Below, piece after piece: positions 30,233 to 45,056 of a stretch of DNA of 64,000 nt. The DNA comes from Cristatella mucedo. Its lineage: Eukaryota > Bryozoa > Phylactolaemata > Cristatellidae. The stretch lies in contig WPIO01000151.1 of the NCBI GenBank assembly GCA_009760855.2, positions 1-64,000 on the forward strand, read 5' to 3'. The translations under genes and the position numbers were made by a program. Below the pieces are notes generated by a model, which was given only the letters and a program-made list of their open reading frames with translations, ran no database searches and was not told the DNA's origin. Position 1 is the first letter of the stretch, and the number at the start of each line of letters is the position of its first letter.

Positions 30233-30348
30233 GTCTGCTCACCTGGCCTTGGTGGTGTCTGGCGAGAAAAAACGCTACATAATAGCGACCGACACTATCA
30301 AAGAAGGAGACATCATCAACAGTTACAACGTGATCCCGATGATTCCAG
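30233..30348 (+). CDS. mrpl2: mrpl2 exon
   Basis: The exon lies between TTTTTTTAAG and CCAG/GTGTGC. It encodes SAHLALVVSGEKKRYIIATD and then IKEGDIINSYN, the strand-turn-strand part of uL2 (the family has A-x-(I/L)ALV and (R/K)R(Y/W)IIA). Phase fits on both sides. Confidence 0.92.
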
Positions 30349-30659
30349 GTGTGCAGCTATGTGCCAGCAACATAAATCGGGCCAGTGCGATCTGTGCAGG
30401 CAGCCCTTTGCCAGCGCATTTGAGATTGTTGGAGTGCTCACCTGGCAAGCTTGTTGCTTTAGGGTGCAAAAGTAGTTGCAGGAACAACAGGCCCGTCTGC
30501 TGGCAACTTTCCCAGCTGCTTCCAGCCAGATCGGTTATGACCAGTTGCACCTGTCTCGGCTCCTTGTTTTATTCAGTTTCACCTTCTCCAAGCGCGTCCA
30601 TAGTTTTATGCTTGTTGTCATTGAGCATGCTATCGCTAACCATTCGATCATGCTTCCTT

Positions 30660-30724
30660 TGCAGCAAATGGACAGTGCCTAGAAAGAGATTTGAGGTAGC
30701 TATGGCAAATGTATTATTATTATA
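30660..30724 (+). mobile_element. LINE family A 3' tail
   Basis: GTGCCTAGAAAGAGATTTGA and a following ATT repeat match the family tail. Confidence 0.5.
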
Positions 30725-32039
30725 GTCCAACAGGCTGTCAATGCACCCAGTGCTGACCTTATACGCTGATCGTATATGCTGACCTCTTATACACTGACCA
30801 TGTATGGGTTCTCATCTGCGACCTTGTGGGAGCATGACTGCAGCCGCAGCCAGCGAGTGGCTGGAGTGGCTGGTGCTTTTCTCTACCAAAGCCACTACCA
30901 CTGAAGGCATGCTCTTGCTTTGGAAGTATTGGGTCGGTTCTCTGTAAAAATTGAAACATTAGCTGAGTTACTCGATGGGTGTCTCGATGCTGGTTAGATT
31001 GTAAATGATCAAATGCGGCTGATGTCTTCACGTCTGACAAAGGATAACTTTGTGATGGTCTTGTGGTGCGTGTCAACACGGTAGTGGTGCGAATATTTGG
31101 GTTAGTTATGACAATCCAGCTCTCAGTCTTCTCTCGTATCCTTCTGTAGTGTCGTGGTCTCTGTAGCAGAGAGGGGGAAGAGGAGGAAAGGTTGTATCTA
31201 CTCTACACTAACCTCAAGCCCCTATGTAGTGCCAGACAGTGCAGACAGGTCTGACTGACATACTGCGGATTGGACTCAAGAGTGCTCGCTCACACGGAGA
31301 GCAAGAAGCCGCTGAGGGCGAATGTAAAAGAATTTAGATTTTCAAAGTTATCGAAAAAGCATTTGAATGTGGGCTGACCTAAGCAGGAAAATGCCTGTCG
31401 TGTGTAGTAAGATCTTTAATGCGTCTAGTAGTTTTTAAGCCACTACCGTAGATGACTGTAATTAACTTTCCATCACTTCCGGCTTGCAGAAGTTGTGCCC
31501 AATGTGTAGGATTGCGTGATTCTCGTTGTGCGCAGCAACAGCATGTCTTCAGAATTTGGTAATTCGCCATTCATAGCTGGTTCTGACCGGCAGGCTGGTG
31601 GCTTACAACTCGAATTAATCCATGCTTGGTGCCCTAATCTTACCACGTGCCCGTAGGGCTACAGCAAACACGATGCATTTACTGTATCCCGAATTGCACA
31701 GGGGCCGTATCAAGTTTTGTTTCACGTATTTCATTTTAGCATTTTCTGTATTTTAAAGAATTTTTCTTCCTCATGAGAGCTCTTTACAATGAAATAAGGC
31801 AGATTCACATTCAAGCGTTTATCGATTAATCGAGCACTGCTAGCTTCTGCATCCAGCAACACTTCTCTGTCATCCAAGACCTGGCTAATTTCATGACATA
31901 TGTAACTGTTACTGATTGAGTGCCTTGCATGACTTTTGACTGTTTACGACCTACTCTGATAAGATACTTGGTCTTCTCTGTCTGTCTGTCAGTCTCTCTG
32001 CCAGTCAGTCAGTCAGTCAGTCTATATATAAATACGTCG

Positions 32040-32500
32040 CAATGTCAGGGGAGGGGAGATGTCATAGCGTTTGTCTTCAGGGATTTTCAGACTGCGAAAG
32101 CGTACTAACTAAAGGCTTTAGTCTCCAAAGGATTAAAGCTTGACTATAGGCACAGCTGAACGACTCGACTGAGAAGAGTACATCGTTCAATTTCTTAGCA
32201 TGATTTATAAGGAGTTCAGATAGGAAGGCTGGAGCAAGAGAATGAGGGACCCACACGGGAGTATCAGAACTTTGAAGTCATTGGTAAGCCAGTGCAGGTC
32301 GCTGAGAAATGGTCTAACGAGGCGATTGATACGGTCACGGTAGACAAGCCTAATTACTAAGGTTTACACCAACTGTAATCGCCTCATTGCACCGGCCGGT
32401 AGTAATGATAATAATACATTTGTGTAGTGCGGTCAGAGAACTGAATCTGTCTCTCGCTCTCTCTCTCTCTCTCTCTAGGCATTTTACAGATGCTCATATA
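32040..32500 (-). mobile_element. LINE family A remnants, two pieces
   Basis: The stretch 32,080-32,395 is a degenerate part of the family A coding end (CTCCAAAGGATTAAAG, GGAGCAAGAGAATGAGGGAC). At 32,400-32,500 lies a separate 3' tail in the same orientation with an internal CT repeat. Confidence 0.5.
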
Positions 32501-32569
32501 GAAAAACCTGCAAGCTGTGAGTCACAAAGGTTGAGAGAACGTATGTCACAAATGCATAGACCAACTTGG

Positions 32570-33990
32570 TTGTGGTATCCATGTAATGTAATGTGATTTA
32601 TCTCCATCTGTAACTCCACAAAGCCGCAAAGACTTTGTCGGGTTTCTGCAGGAGAGTTTTGTATAGTGCACTCACAGCCTAAGCGGCTTTTGGTACGAAT
32701 TCGGTAGTCCACAGACTCCATCTCACGCCACAAGGAGAAAGTGGGAAGCATAGCAGGATCAGGAGAGCAGTTGAGGTAGTGAGTAGCCTGGAAATAGCAG
32801 CTCAGGACTGCTGGAAAGGACGAGCCGTAGTTGGCAGCAGGAGAGTAGTTGTCGTTGCCTAAGAATCGTTGAGCGAGTCCCACAGTCTAGGACCTGCAGA
32901 GCTAAAGCTTCTGTCGCCAACAGTCTTTAAGCAGAGGAATGAAACAGCTAATTTATTGTCCATACAGGACCTGAGGGCACGAGGAGGCTGAAACTGGTGC
33001 ATCAGTTCAGCTAAGTATGGAAGAGCCAAGCCGTGGTGGGCCTTGTGGGGCAGCATAAGAACTTTTCTCTGTATCCGTTGATCAACCGGCAGCCATCCTA
33101 GCTCTTTTAGCAAAGGAGACACGTGGTCAAACCTCTGGGATTTGCAAACTAGCCTTGTAGCCATATTCATAGCCATTCAGTGACTTGGTTTTTTTGTTTT
33201 CGGTAGCCCAGCCAAAAGGGAATTACAAATTATCAATTCGAGACAGAACTAAGGAGCTAGTTAAATTTTTGCAAGCCGCCGTGGAAGACAGCTCTTTATC
33301 TTAGATAGGGATCGGACGTGATAGCTAGCTGTAGATGCAGTCTTCTCAATGAAGCTTTTAAAGTTTAGCCAGTGGTCGAAAACGACACCTACATTTCGAG
33401 CAGGTTCTGAGGGTCTCACAACAGCATACCTATTAGAAGAGCAAAGCCTTCTAATCCAGCCATGTGCTTAAGGTATCCTAAAAGCAGCAGTTCAGTTTTA
33501 TTGTCATTTAGTTTCAAGAAATTTTCGACATCCAGGATTGAATGTCGGCTAGGCAAGCATTCAGTTTATCAGTTGCAGCAGATTCCGACGGTTGGAATGA
33601 CAAATACTGCTGAGTATCGTCAGCATAAAAGTGATATCCTATTCCATGGGCCTCAATCACTTTTCCCAGAGGAGAATAGCAAGGGACTGCACAGGCGACT
33701 GTTCTCGTGGGTGATACTGGACCTCCACCCGAAACAGACTGAACACGATCAGACAAGTAGGATTTAAACCATGCCAGTGCCTCGTCTGCCAGACCGATCG
33801 TTGTTCTCAATCGTTGAAGGAGGACATCAAGGTCAATGGTGTCGAAGGCAGCTGATAGATCCCAGCATTGCTTGGGCAGTGACATTCCCATCATTGTTGC
33901 TGCATAGGATGTCATCGTTAACACAGAGGAGAGCAGTTACAGTGTAGTGCTGCTGCTTGAACCCTGTCTAAACAAGCCCGAGTTTTTGCC
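32570..33990 (-). mobile_element. LINE family B copy, 5' truncated and broken
   Basis: The minus strand encodes reverse-transcriptase pieces: AAFDTIDLDVLLQRL near 33,840, the catalytic-type YADDTQQYLSF near 33,610, and a C-terminal LKELGWLPVDQRIQ near 33,080. The order and motifs suit a CR1/L2-like non-LTR element. The frame is broken several times. Confidence 0.8.
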
Positions 33991-34080
33991 ATTATCCCAG
34001 GGCCAACGGTATTAGCTTCGGATTATAGTGACGAGGCAGGACAGTCGCTACAAGCCAATCTTCATGCAGCTGTGTGGGGT

Positions 34081-34113
34081 GATGCAGGCAGCCAGAGCCT
34101 GGCTGCCTGCATC
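34081..34113. repeat. Perfect 15-base-pair hairpin
   Basis: GATGCAGGCAGCCAG is followed by AGC and then by its exact reverse complement. It is in intron 3 of mrpl2 and not part of a recognised repeat. Confidence 0.9.
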
Positions 34114-36439
34114 TATCCAGCTCAACCATGCCCCTAAGCTGGGCGTGCATGCAGGGAGCAAATTCGTGGCCTAGCCTTCGTCGCCCCATGTTCTTTGCTT
34201 CGCTTCGCCTCGGAACGCCAGCCAGCAGATCGCAGCAGGTCGCAGACTGAGACAGACAGATGGAGCCGCTTGCTCAGTATCGGTCAGCTAAGAGTGGATT
34301 GCCGAGGGCCACCACGAGCGTCGGCACGAAGTAGCCGACGCTCGAAAGGAGTGTGCAAGGAGCGCCTTCGTTTTGATCTATGCTTCAGCGGCATTATGCG
34401 TTCCCCTGTTCTCCTTGTTCTCCCTGGAGCTCGACAACGCCGGCCTCGTGAGCCGCCTTGCTGTGGATTTATCAGCTGGAGGAGGAGCCGGGGCACTCCT
34501 GCAGCTCAGGACTGCATTTAGCCAAATTGAAGGTTCACGTGCTAGCAGGAACTTTGGAGCAGCCACGCTTAGCCAGCAGCAGACTAGCTGCCCCAGCAGG
34601 ACTCTCTGATTGCAGCTTCAATATGCGTCTCTTCAGACAGGCACTGTACCCCTTCAAGCAGCTCGCATTGCACTTGAACGTGCATGCTGTGCAGTTTCCT
34701 GCACCACTTTTCAGAGCTCTCAAATTGCAGGTTCGGGCCTGTCCAAACGTGCATCCAGGGCACTAGTGGGCAGCCAATGGCGGGTCTGAGAGGTAGGCAT
34801 CTGCCGCCGATGGCTTTCTTCTGCCGACCAGTGGGCAAGGTGCCTGCTTGATAGGCATGAATGACCACGGGTAGGCAAAAAGTCTCAGAAGAAGGCACAC
34901 ACTCAGTTACCACTGCTCCAGCACAATTAAATACTGACATTAATCGGAATGTGTAGCACTAGATCCTGCTCGTTCTAACTGACACACTACTTCTGCTGCT
35001 CTAATGCACTGCTTCTGCAGCCCAACGCCCTGCTTCGTTTTCGGGTGTTGTGTTAATTGCAGCCAAACAATGAGTACTGTCTCAGAGAAACGTCAAGTTC
35101 GTGCTCAGTGACTGGCTGTGAATGGAGTGCTACGTATTGAAAGTGGCTTTAAATGTAAGAAAAGTGCTTGAATATGGGTCGGCCCAGCACTAGATACTTT
35201 ACAGTTACCTTGGCGGATCAGTTTCTTCTCGAGGCAGAGTTTTACTGCTCGTAGCCCCAGGGCAGTCGGCCTCCGGTCGATCTGTATTTAAATCACTTTA
35301 CGATAAGTGCATTTGCTCATTCATTTGATACTTTGTCGCCTCATACTTGCAATTTATGAAATCATAAATGGTCTGATAGCAGCTTGTGCACTCCATACCA
35401 GGAGTGTGAGTTACTTTCAGTCTATCTATGATTGCACGAAACCTGTATCATGAGCACTCGCTTGCAGCATGTTGAATAGTTGGGAGATGTATAAAGCGAC
35501 AGCTAACTCCACTGAACATTATTTATTTGTCCATTGGCTTATTAGTAACTTTCAGTAAATCAGTGACCCTAGCAGCATTGCTCAATTTCTAATAGGTGTG
35601 CCTTCTGCAATAGAGTTTCCGGCACTATTGCAGAAGCTAGATTGCTAGCTCCATTTATATATGGACAGAACGTCATTGACAGCTTTCACCCTCCCTTGCA
35701 GCTGGCAGCTTGTTAGGACCCCAAGCCTACTGAAGGAGTCGAACACACGACTCGTGCGGGAGTGCTTGCACTTTTTTGCTTGGCTAAGGTGCAGTGCAGG
35801 GTTGCTATGCTCTTCATGTCCCATTTGAGACTTTCGTTGTTCGACCGTGATGCCGATTTGTTGCACGAGGATGCCCCGAGGAGCTAGCACCAGTGGGCAG
35901 GACTTGTACTGTGTGGGATGGTAGTCTTTGCCGATGGTGCTGGTGCTGCCGGTCCACGTCCACAGCTGCTGTGCCTAACGTAAAAACTGGTCGAGTGGCA
36001 GGGTGCAGGTGCTGAGAAATGAAGCTGTGTGGATGGGGCAGTCTCCATGCTTCCTTTTTTTTTGTCCAAAATACTCAAAAAGTGGTCTCGAGCAGGTTAT
36101 GGGGCACATTGACAAGATTGATTAATCTGCAAAACCAGAGTCAGGATATAAGTAGTGCAATTTTACTAAAACTGATCCTCCCAGGGTGACTACGGCATTC
36201 TTGGTTGCATTGATGGTGGTGACATTACAGCTTTGGTCCTGCTCAACCTTTGGGCAGCTTCGACGACACTGCTGATCACACGATTCTGCCTGAGTGATTA
36301 AGAACAACGTCCAGATGAACTGATAAGACTAATGTGGCTGCAATCATAACTCTCCGAGAGTGTCCAAGTTGGGGCGTGTAGTGGTCAGGTCTCATCCAGC
36401 AGATTTGTCGTCTGGGGAATTCCATAAAGCATATGCTTC

Positions 36440-36998
36440 AAGGTTTTGTCCCTGATTGACATCAAGGTTTTGTCGCTCACTTTTAGGTCCCTTCATTCTA
36501 TGGCTCCAGCCTATCTCTCCGACATACTCTCACATCAGGCCAAGCATCGTACCACCCGCTTTTCGGAATCCAACAGTCTAGAAATACCTCGTACAAACCT
36601 TAAATCCTTTGGAGACCGTGCATTTAGTTCGTGTGCTCCCAAAGCCTGGAACTCCCTCCCGACCTGCGTCAGAACATCCCCTGACTTAACCACATTTAAA
36701 AGGAACTTACAAACCCCTATTTAGGACAGCATTTAGTGGGTCCCTGTGATTCGTCCTTCACGTGCTTATGCGTGCTGACACTGTGCATGCTGCCACTAAC
36801 CACATTTGCATGCTGACCCTGTGCATGTCACCCCTAACATTGTTATTCATTTTGTTTGTTTTTCAAGCATGATTTTACTCACCATTCAATTGCATTTCCC
36901 TTTGCAGCAAATGTAAAGCGCATAGAAAGAGATTGAGTTCTCTGAGGGCGCTTTATCAAGTACATTATTGTTATTATTATCATTATTATTATTATTAT
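36440..36998 (+). mobile_element. LINE family A 3' end
   Basis: The end of the reverse-transcriptase frame (SLTFRSLHSMAPAYLSDIL and RTNLKSFGDRAFSS) is followed by the full 3' untranslated region and an ATT repeat. It is 5' truncated at about 36,440. Confidence 0.85.
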
Positions 36999-37714
36999 TA
37001 TGTACCACCAAGGCAATTGTGCGCAAATTGTTCACCTGCCACAGCCTCAGACTTATTTTCTGTAGGCTGTGCTGCAACCAAAATATAAACAATTTCCTTG
37101 AAAGCTGCTAAATCTTTAATCATATTGCCAAGCTGCAGAATTTTTAATACAAACGCTATCCATTCGTCGGGGACAGGTCACGTAATTGCAGTTGTGCTTG
37201 GCACTTGGCAATCACTTGCTATCCGTGTAATGGGCGTTTTAATAGTTATTATTCTCACTCTTTTAGTTGTTTCATTATAGCTACATTACTGACCAACTGG
37301 TGCAAATTTGACAAAGTAGCCGGGCTTCTCTTTATTGTCAATTAGCCACTGACGGTCCAGAACACTCATGCTTTTATGCTGACCACAAAGCTGTAGTTTT
37401 CATTCAGTCACTCAGAATAAGCTGCGTGGATTGATAAACATACTGCTTATATCGCTGGGGATGTCAGCCAAATTCCTTGAACTGAATGATGATAAATTCT
37501 AGTTGGAAATCCTCATCTGAGGGTGGAGTACGTGGCTTTGGCCGTCCTAATCTGAGGGGGGTTCTGTATTGCGACTACCTCTTAGTGCCCTGAATTTAGG
37601 TATTTTACTGTGACGTTTATGAGTTTCATTAAGGTAACTGAGTCCACAGCTGGACATCGTAAACATAAATGAATTAATGTAATTCGTTGTTGAGCGCCCT
37701 TAGAGAACTAAGGG

Positions 37715-39316
<1,602 letters not shown>

Positions 39317-39450
39317 ATAATCTCTATTCAGGTGCTTCACATTTTCCACGGGGCTCGAGCCCACGACCTCGGCCAGACCTTGGTCGTAGGGAGCACCTGG
39401 TTCACGATTAGGAACTACTTAATGGCAATGGCTAGCTAAAAGTCTCCTTT
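39317..39450. repeat. Repeat family C copy (SINE-like)
   Basis: The sequence around CAGGTGCTTCACATTTTCCA and GGGGCTCGAGCCCACGACCT recurs with changes at 44,935-45,045, 54,490-54,615 and 57,370-57,490. GGGCTCGAGCCC resembles a tRNA-type B box, so a SINE is possible. Confidence 0.4.
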
Positions 39451-39479
39451 AGCATTTGCTTGAAATGTGGGTGTACTCT

Positions 39480-40345
39480 TCCCAAGTGACCTTTGACCAA
39501 ATGAACCCACCAGCTCAACAGTCAGATCTGCAAACTTTCAGCTGGGTAACATTGCAAAAGCTGTGGCCTGTGCAGACAGCGGTTACACATTCAAGTTAGT
39601 CCATTCATTTTTGTCATCTGGTATCATCTGTAACTCTCGACTCACCATTCTTCTGACTTACGTAATCAGGTGCATAAAGTTGGTGCAAAGCTCTGAAGTC
39701 TGGCTTGTCTGTCATGAACTTCGTAGTTGCCACATTATATCACTTCTCACCGACCTGTTGTGACTTCCACGAAGCAGTATCTCGACTTCAAATTTTGTCA
39801 CTCACATTTAGGTACCTACATTCTCTTGCTCCAGCCTACTTATTAGCTGCTCTTGTATCAGGCTAGGAATAGTACTACCTGTTCTTGTGACTGAAGTCGT
39901 TTAAGAACCAACCTCAAATCCTTTAGAGTCTTTTAGTATCTTTAGTTCTTAATAATAATAATAATAATAGTACCAATAGCAATAGTTATAATAGTAATAA
40001 TCATAACAATGAAAATACATTTGTTGTAGTGCCCTCAGAGAACTCAATCTCATTCTAAGCACTTTTACGTTTGCTCCCAAAGCCTGGATCTCACTTATGA
40101 CTGATGTCATAACATACCACGACTTGGCACCATTTAAAAAGAAGCTAAACATGCACCTGTTCCTCACAGCATTTGCTGGTCCTTGGGAATTGTCTTCTAG
40201 TGTACTTATGCGTGCTAACATCGTGCATGTATTCACTAACTGGCATGTTTCCACTAAAGCCTATGTGAAGTGCCTAGCAAGAGATTTATTTCTCTTAAAG
40301 TGCTATGCAAATGTCTTAATGATAAAAATGAGATTATTATTATCC
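39480..40345 (+). mobile_element. LINE family A copy, strongly degenerate
   Basis: Blocks such as CTCACCGACCTGTTGTGACT and ATTTAAAAAGAAGCTAAACA, and the tail GTGCCTAGCAAGAGATTTAT, match family A. A short tail of an opposite-orientation copy (39,945-40,080, AATAAT repeat then TGCCCTCAGAGAACTCAATC) interrupts it. Confidence 0.6.
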
Positions 40346-40759
40346 ATCGTAGACTAGACGATTTTAATTCAGTATAGGCTGGGCAATCTAAAAAGCCCTC
40401 ACAGTTGCTGATGAATGTGGTTGCTAGGTTTGTTCTTGAATTCAAGGCATTTAGTACGATGAGCCATCGCGGTTCCTTTACTGACAAATTTTCGATGGCT
40501 CACTGCAGACCACGGTATATGGAGCAAAATTCTTATCCAAGAGGATTGTCATGGCTTGGTTCCTCCTTACCAAGCTAAACTGCTCACCAGTTTCAGCTTC
40601 CTTGGACCCTTAGGTCGCCCCTTTTTACTGCTTTACTTGATGATCGAGGCTTTTGACCTGTGGGTCCTAGACAGTGAAACCTGCTTCTCTATAATTCATA
40701 GGGATATTTGTTTTGCTGTTGACTTTGGTCAGGCCTTTCCTGCTATCATGCGCAGATAA

Positions 40760-40935
40760 TTAAATGCTTCTTAATTCTCCCATTTTACCCGTGCTTGTAC
40801 TTTCTATTTGCTGCATGAGATGAAGTCCATTGGCTACCGTATTTGCACCGAAGCCTGCTCAGGCTTTGAGTGCACAACAGGAACCCCGCAAAGTATAGCA
40901 CAGGCTTCGTTGAGCTACGGACAGAGATGCATAAA
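40760..40935 (+). mobile_element. LINE family B 3' piece
   Basis: Inverted relative to the other B copies; the block ATTGGCTACCGTATTTGCAC with GAGTGCAC after it matches the reverse complement of 32,640-32,720. Confidence 0.55.
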
Positions 40936-41048
40936 TAGCCGCCAGTGTCAGGTTAAACTCTCGATTAATTCTCTTTTATTGGTCAAATTAACAGCATTAT
41001 AGCACGAGCTGTGATTGTGATAATTACACTGCAGTATTTGCTTTCCAG

Positions 41049-41545
41049 TGAAGCCTCGAGAAGGTGATGCACATCCTCTGGGAGCTCTGCCACTCGGGAC
41101 GCTCGTGTGCTGCATCGAACGTGAGCCCGGAGCTGGTAGCAAGGTTGCCACCGGAGCTGGTTCGACAGCAACCCTGGTTCGTCGCACTGGTCACGTCTGC
41201 ACAGTGCGGATGCCATCAAAGCGAGAGATGCAAGTAAGCTCTAAGTGCATAGCCGTGGTTGGCCGTGTCTCGAACGTCGATCGATCTAAGAGGAAACTGG
41301 GCAAAGCAGGTGCCAAGCGATGGCTTGGCTACCGGCCAGCATCTGGGTGGTGGAAGCGGAAGACCGGCATATTTGGACGTACCATCAAGAGGGGACCTGC
41401 GCCAATCGTGTATGCACCACAGCCTCAGACACTGCTTACAGCAGGCGCCGTGCTACCGAAATCCAAGTACAATCCCTTTGCTGCGAAGTCTTACAAATCT
41501 TTCACCATATCACCGAATAAGATTCAAAGGAATTCTTCTTTATGA
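41049..41545 (+). CDS. mrpl2: mrpl2 terminal exon
   Basis: After CTTTCCAG the frame encodes PREGDAHPLGALPLGTLV, then EMQVSSKCIAVVGRVSNVD and GKAGAKRWLGYRPASGWWKR, the C-terminal SH3-like domain of mitochondrial uL2, and stops with TGA at 41,543-41,545. The G(N/D)AHPLG and GKAGxxRWLGxRP blocks are diagnostic of the mitochondrial family. The extra 50 or so residues after GPAP are variable in animals. Confidence 0.95.
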
Positions 41546-41630
41546 AACCGCTGTCTAGTTTGGGGATGTCACACTCGCTATTGTGCTGTAGCCCGTAGCA
41601 ACAGCTTGCTATGTGTGTGACTGGCAGTTA

Positions 41631-41636
41631 AATAAA
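41631..41636 (+). terminator. Poly(A) signal of mrpl2
   Basis: AATAAA lies 86 bases after the stop codon and is followed by a T-rich, TG-containing stretch. Confidence 0.7.
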
Positions 41637-42179
41637 GTTATTGTCATAATTGTACTGGTCCAGTTCTTGACGACAAAGCAGTTAGGCTTCCCATTGCTGT
41701 CGGTTAGCTATAGACAATTGAAGCTGTCATCTGCTTTCTGACTATCCCAAGTATCGTTGTTGTTTTTAACCTATTCCAATTAATGCTTTTTTTACTCTTT
41801 CCAGCTGGCTGTAACAGAATTTGTGTTGTTGGTTGAGAATGGCTTGTTTTTGACTGTGTAGTACAACGTTTTCTCCAAAAAATCGGTCAAGCTATGACTT
41901 ATCAAATGAGAATTGTCGTGCGAAGCCTTCAAGCTTGACCGCCAGTGGTTGGTCCATAAGCGGCATCGGACGAAACGAAGTGAGTGAAGAGCATAACTGA
42001 GAAGTTTAAGGAAACCTTAAATAAGTAGTGAACATGAGCAGTGGCGATGATAGGTGGAAAAGACGCGCCAGATGTGGTAACAGCAAAAATTAATACATTA
42101 CAGAGGTAAATATGGCTCTGCGTACATGGTAGCCTAGTTTCACTTTAGACGTCTCATAGATGAAAGCAGTGTCTCTTGG
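41637..42179. other. Host DNA without recognised feature
   Basis: Flanking sequence downstream of mrpl2; nothing was recognised. Confidence 0.4.
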
Positions 42180-43390
42180 ACTTGTGAGCTATAGAAAGGA
42201 GTAGCCACCTTACTTTCCGTGAGACGTGAGGAGATGTGAGTCAGGAGAGCAGTTGAGGTAGTGAGTAGCATAGAAGTAGCAGTTCAGGACCGCTGTAAAG
42301 GATGTGCCATAGTCGGCAGTAGGAGAGTAGTTGTCGTTGCATAAGAATTGAGGAAGTGAGTTCCACAGTCTAGGACCTGCAGAGCTAAAGCTTCTGTCGC
42401 TGTCTTTAAGAGGAGGAATGGGACAGCTAATTAATTGTCCACACAGGACCTGAGGGCACGAACAGGCTGAAACTGATGCAGCAGTTCAGCTAGGTACGAA
42501 GGCGCCAAGCCGTGGCGGGCCTTGTGGGTCAGCTTAAGAACTTTGCTCTGTATCCTTTGCTCAACCGGCAACCATCCTAGCTCTTTCAGCAAAGGAGACA
42601 CGTACTCAAACCGCTGGGACTTGATGACCAGCCTTGCAGCCATATTCACAGTCCGCTGTAGTGGCATAATAGCTTTCTTGGCAGCCCAGCCAAAAGGTAA
42701 TTACAATAATCAAGCCAAGACAGAACTAAAGAGCTAGTTAAGTCTTTTACTGTCTCTTACACTGTGGGAGACAGCTCCTAATCTTGGATAGGGATCGGAT
42801 GTGATGGCTAGCTGTAGAGGCAGTCTTCTGAATGAAACTTTTGAAATTGAGGCAGCAGTCGAACACGACACCTAAATTTCGTGCACGTGGTGAAGGTCGC
42901 ACAATAGCATTACCTATTTGAATAGCAAAGCCTTTTAATCCAGCCACACGCTTAGGGTGTCCTATGAGCAGCAGTTCGGTTTTATCGTCATTTAATTTCA
43001 GGAAGTTTTCCGACATCCATGATCGAATATCGGCAAGGCAAGCATTCAGTTTCTCAGTTGCTGCAGTAGATTCCGATGGTTTGAATGAAAAATACAACTG
43101 AGTATCTTCAGCATGGAAGTGATATCCTATTCCATGGGCCTTAATCACTTTTCCCAAAGGTTGTGTATGAATGGAGAACAGCAAGGGACCGAGTACAGAC
43201 CCTTGAGGGACTCCACAGGTGACCCTTCTCGTGTCTGAGACCTGACCCCCGCACGACACGATTGAGCACGATCGGACAAGTATGATTTAAACCACACCAT
43301 CTGCTCCGTCAATCGCTCCGTCTGCCAGAATGGTCGTTGTTTTCTTAGTTGCGTATGGCATAGAAAGCATATTTTTTCTATCACTATTAG
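42180..43390 (-). mobile_element. LINE family B copy, 5' truncated
   Basis: The minus strand holds a 170-codon open piece with TCGVPQGSVLGPLLFSI and FLKLNDDKTELLLIG, and a separate C-terminal piece with LKELGWLPVEQRIQ. The catalytic box reads HAEDTQ instead of the usual (Y/F)xDD, so the enzyme is dead. Confidence 0.85.
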
Positions 43391-43984
43391 AAACGAGACT
43401 GCACCTTGCCAGGGGCAATCGGATTAGCCACACTGCTACGACAGAAAAACGTCAGTTATGGATACGCTTTTTTCAGTCCATGTTCTAAGGATCGTTGAGA
43501 TACAAAAATACCAAAGAAGACGCTAAGAAGATGCAGGCATCTGTTTGAGCAATACAAGATAGTTTAATTTGAAGTTAGCGCTTAAAGGTGGCTGAATGGA
43601 ACCAAGTAATCAGAAATGTCGCGTACCTGTTCGCAGGGCAATGGTGAGGCTCAAAATAAGCATTCGCCATAATTCAATCAGATAATGGATAGCTGTCCGT
43701 ATTATCCCACGAGCGTTTCAAGGTAAGCTTTCGTGACATTTGCTTAAGTTAAGCACAGCGCTAACCTGCAATTCACAATTCGCGTAAGTTTTTTCAGAAG
43801 TGCGCATTCACCTAAACGTCCGGACCTTATATTATTGTTGAGGTATGAGAGGCACCGATAGCTCTCATGCACCTGGTCGTCATAATCTTTTTGCCTGGTA
43901 GATTGGCACTGGTTTTACGAACTCCTACCCGCACTTCGTGGTTCCAGTTCCACCAGATGCGGTTGCCCACCTACGAAGTCAAAC
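43391..43984. other. Host DNA without recognised feature
   Basis: No gene or repeat was recognised. Confidence 0.4.
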
Positions 43985-44205
43985 GCAAGATGCGTGCTGA
44001 CACGGTGCATGCTGCCACTTACCACATTTGCATGCTGACCTGAGCATGTCACCCCTAACCATGTTATTCATTTTGTTTGTTTTTCAAGCATGATTTTACT
44101 TACCATTCAATTGCATTTCCGTTGCAGCAAATGTAAAGCGCCTAGAGAGAGAGATTAAGTTCTCTGAGGGCGCTTTATCAAGTACATAATTATTATCATT
44201 ATTAA
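43985..44205 (+). mobile_element. LINE family A 3' end
   Basis: The 3' untranslated region (CATGCTGCCACTTACCACAT to TCAAGCATGATTTTACTTAC) and the tail (AAAGCGCCTAGAGAGAGAGA, GGGCGCTTTATCAAGTACAT) match family A. Confidence 0.8.
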
Positions 44206-45056
44206 GATAAAGATGCGCTCGGTGCAAAGACCTGACTTGCATTTGAAGCCGCAAGACAGATTCGTAACGACATGGCGTTTGATGCGGGCCGACTGTAGTG
44301 AGCCTGCGCTAGCTTAGACGGTCACTCAGATCATTACATTGGAAAGGGATGGAACATTTTCATTCGCGGTGATCCCGGAAGCTGGCTAAATCAGCTCTGC
44401 ATGCCGTCAATGGGCGGCTGAAGCGGCCTGCGCGTATTGTCGTGGGGATAAGACACGTTCAACCAAAGCTGAAGGTCGTCGGGAACGTAAGGGAAAGGCT
44501 AGGTGATTCAAAAGACTCATTAATACAGCGACAGAAGAGCCTCACGGGCTATCGCAATTGCTTGCAGTTCGAAATAATAGTGGACTGCTCGCTGTAGCTT
44601 TGCCTGCTGCTTGCGTGCGTATACAGTGCAAGCATCGGTATGAATGAAGATTTTCTTTTGCGGAAAGGATCTTGTAATTGCACGACGTTTAGTGATTTAA
44701 GGAACTGGTCATCGGCTGAGTCAATCCACCTGCCGCTTTCCCTCTGATGGCGAAGAGTGGCTGAACTCGGCACCTTGCTGAGCCGCATCTCGGTAAAGAG
44801 CAGCTAACGTCAACGAGGGATTTACCAGCCAACCGCGACACACCCGAAGATGCTCTCCCCCTTTTTGTTCCATATCCGTTCTTTTTTACCCCGAGAGGCA
44901 AGGGAAATATATGAAGGAAATATAATTCATTTGCACAATGCTGTAAGTGAACTTAATCTCTATCCAGGCGCTTCTAATATGCCGTAATTATACGTTCAGG
45001 TTGACCTCGGTCGGGGCGGGCGAGCACCTTAAACACTGGGTCAACCAAACCAGAGG
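44206..45056. other. Host DNA; repeat family C piece at its end
   Basis: The stretch 44,935-45,045 resembles family C (CTCTATCCAGGCGCTTCTAA). The rest shows nothing recognisable. Confidence 0.35.
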
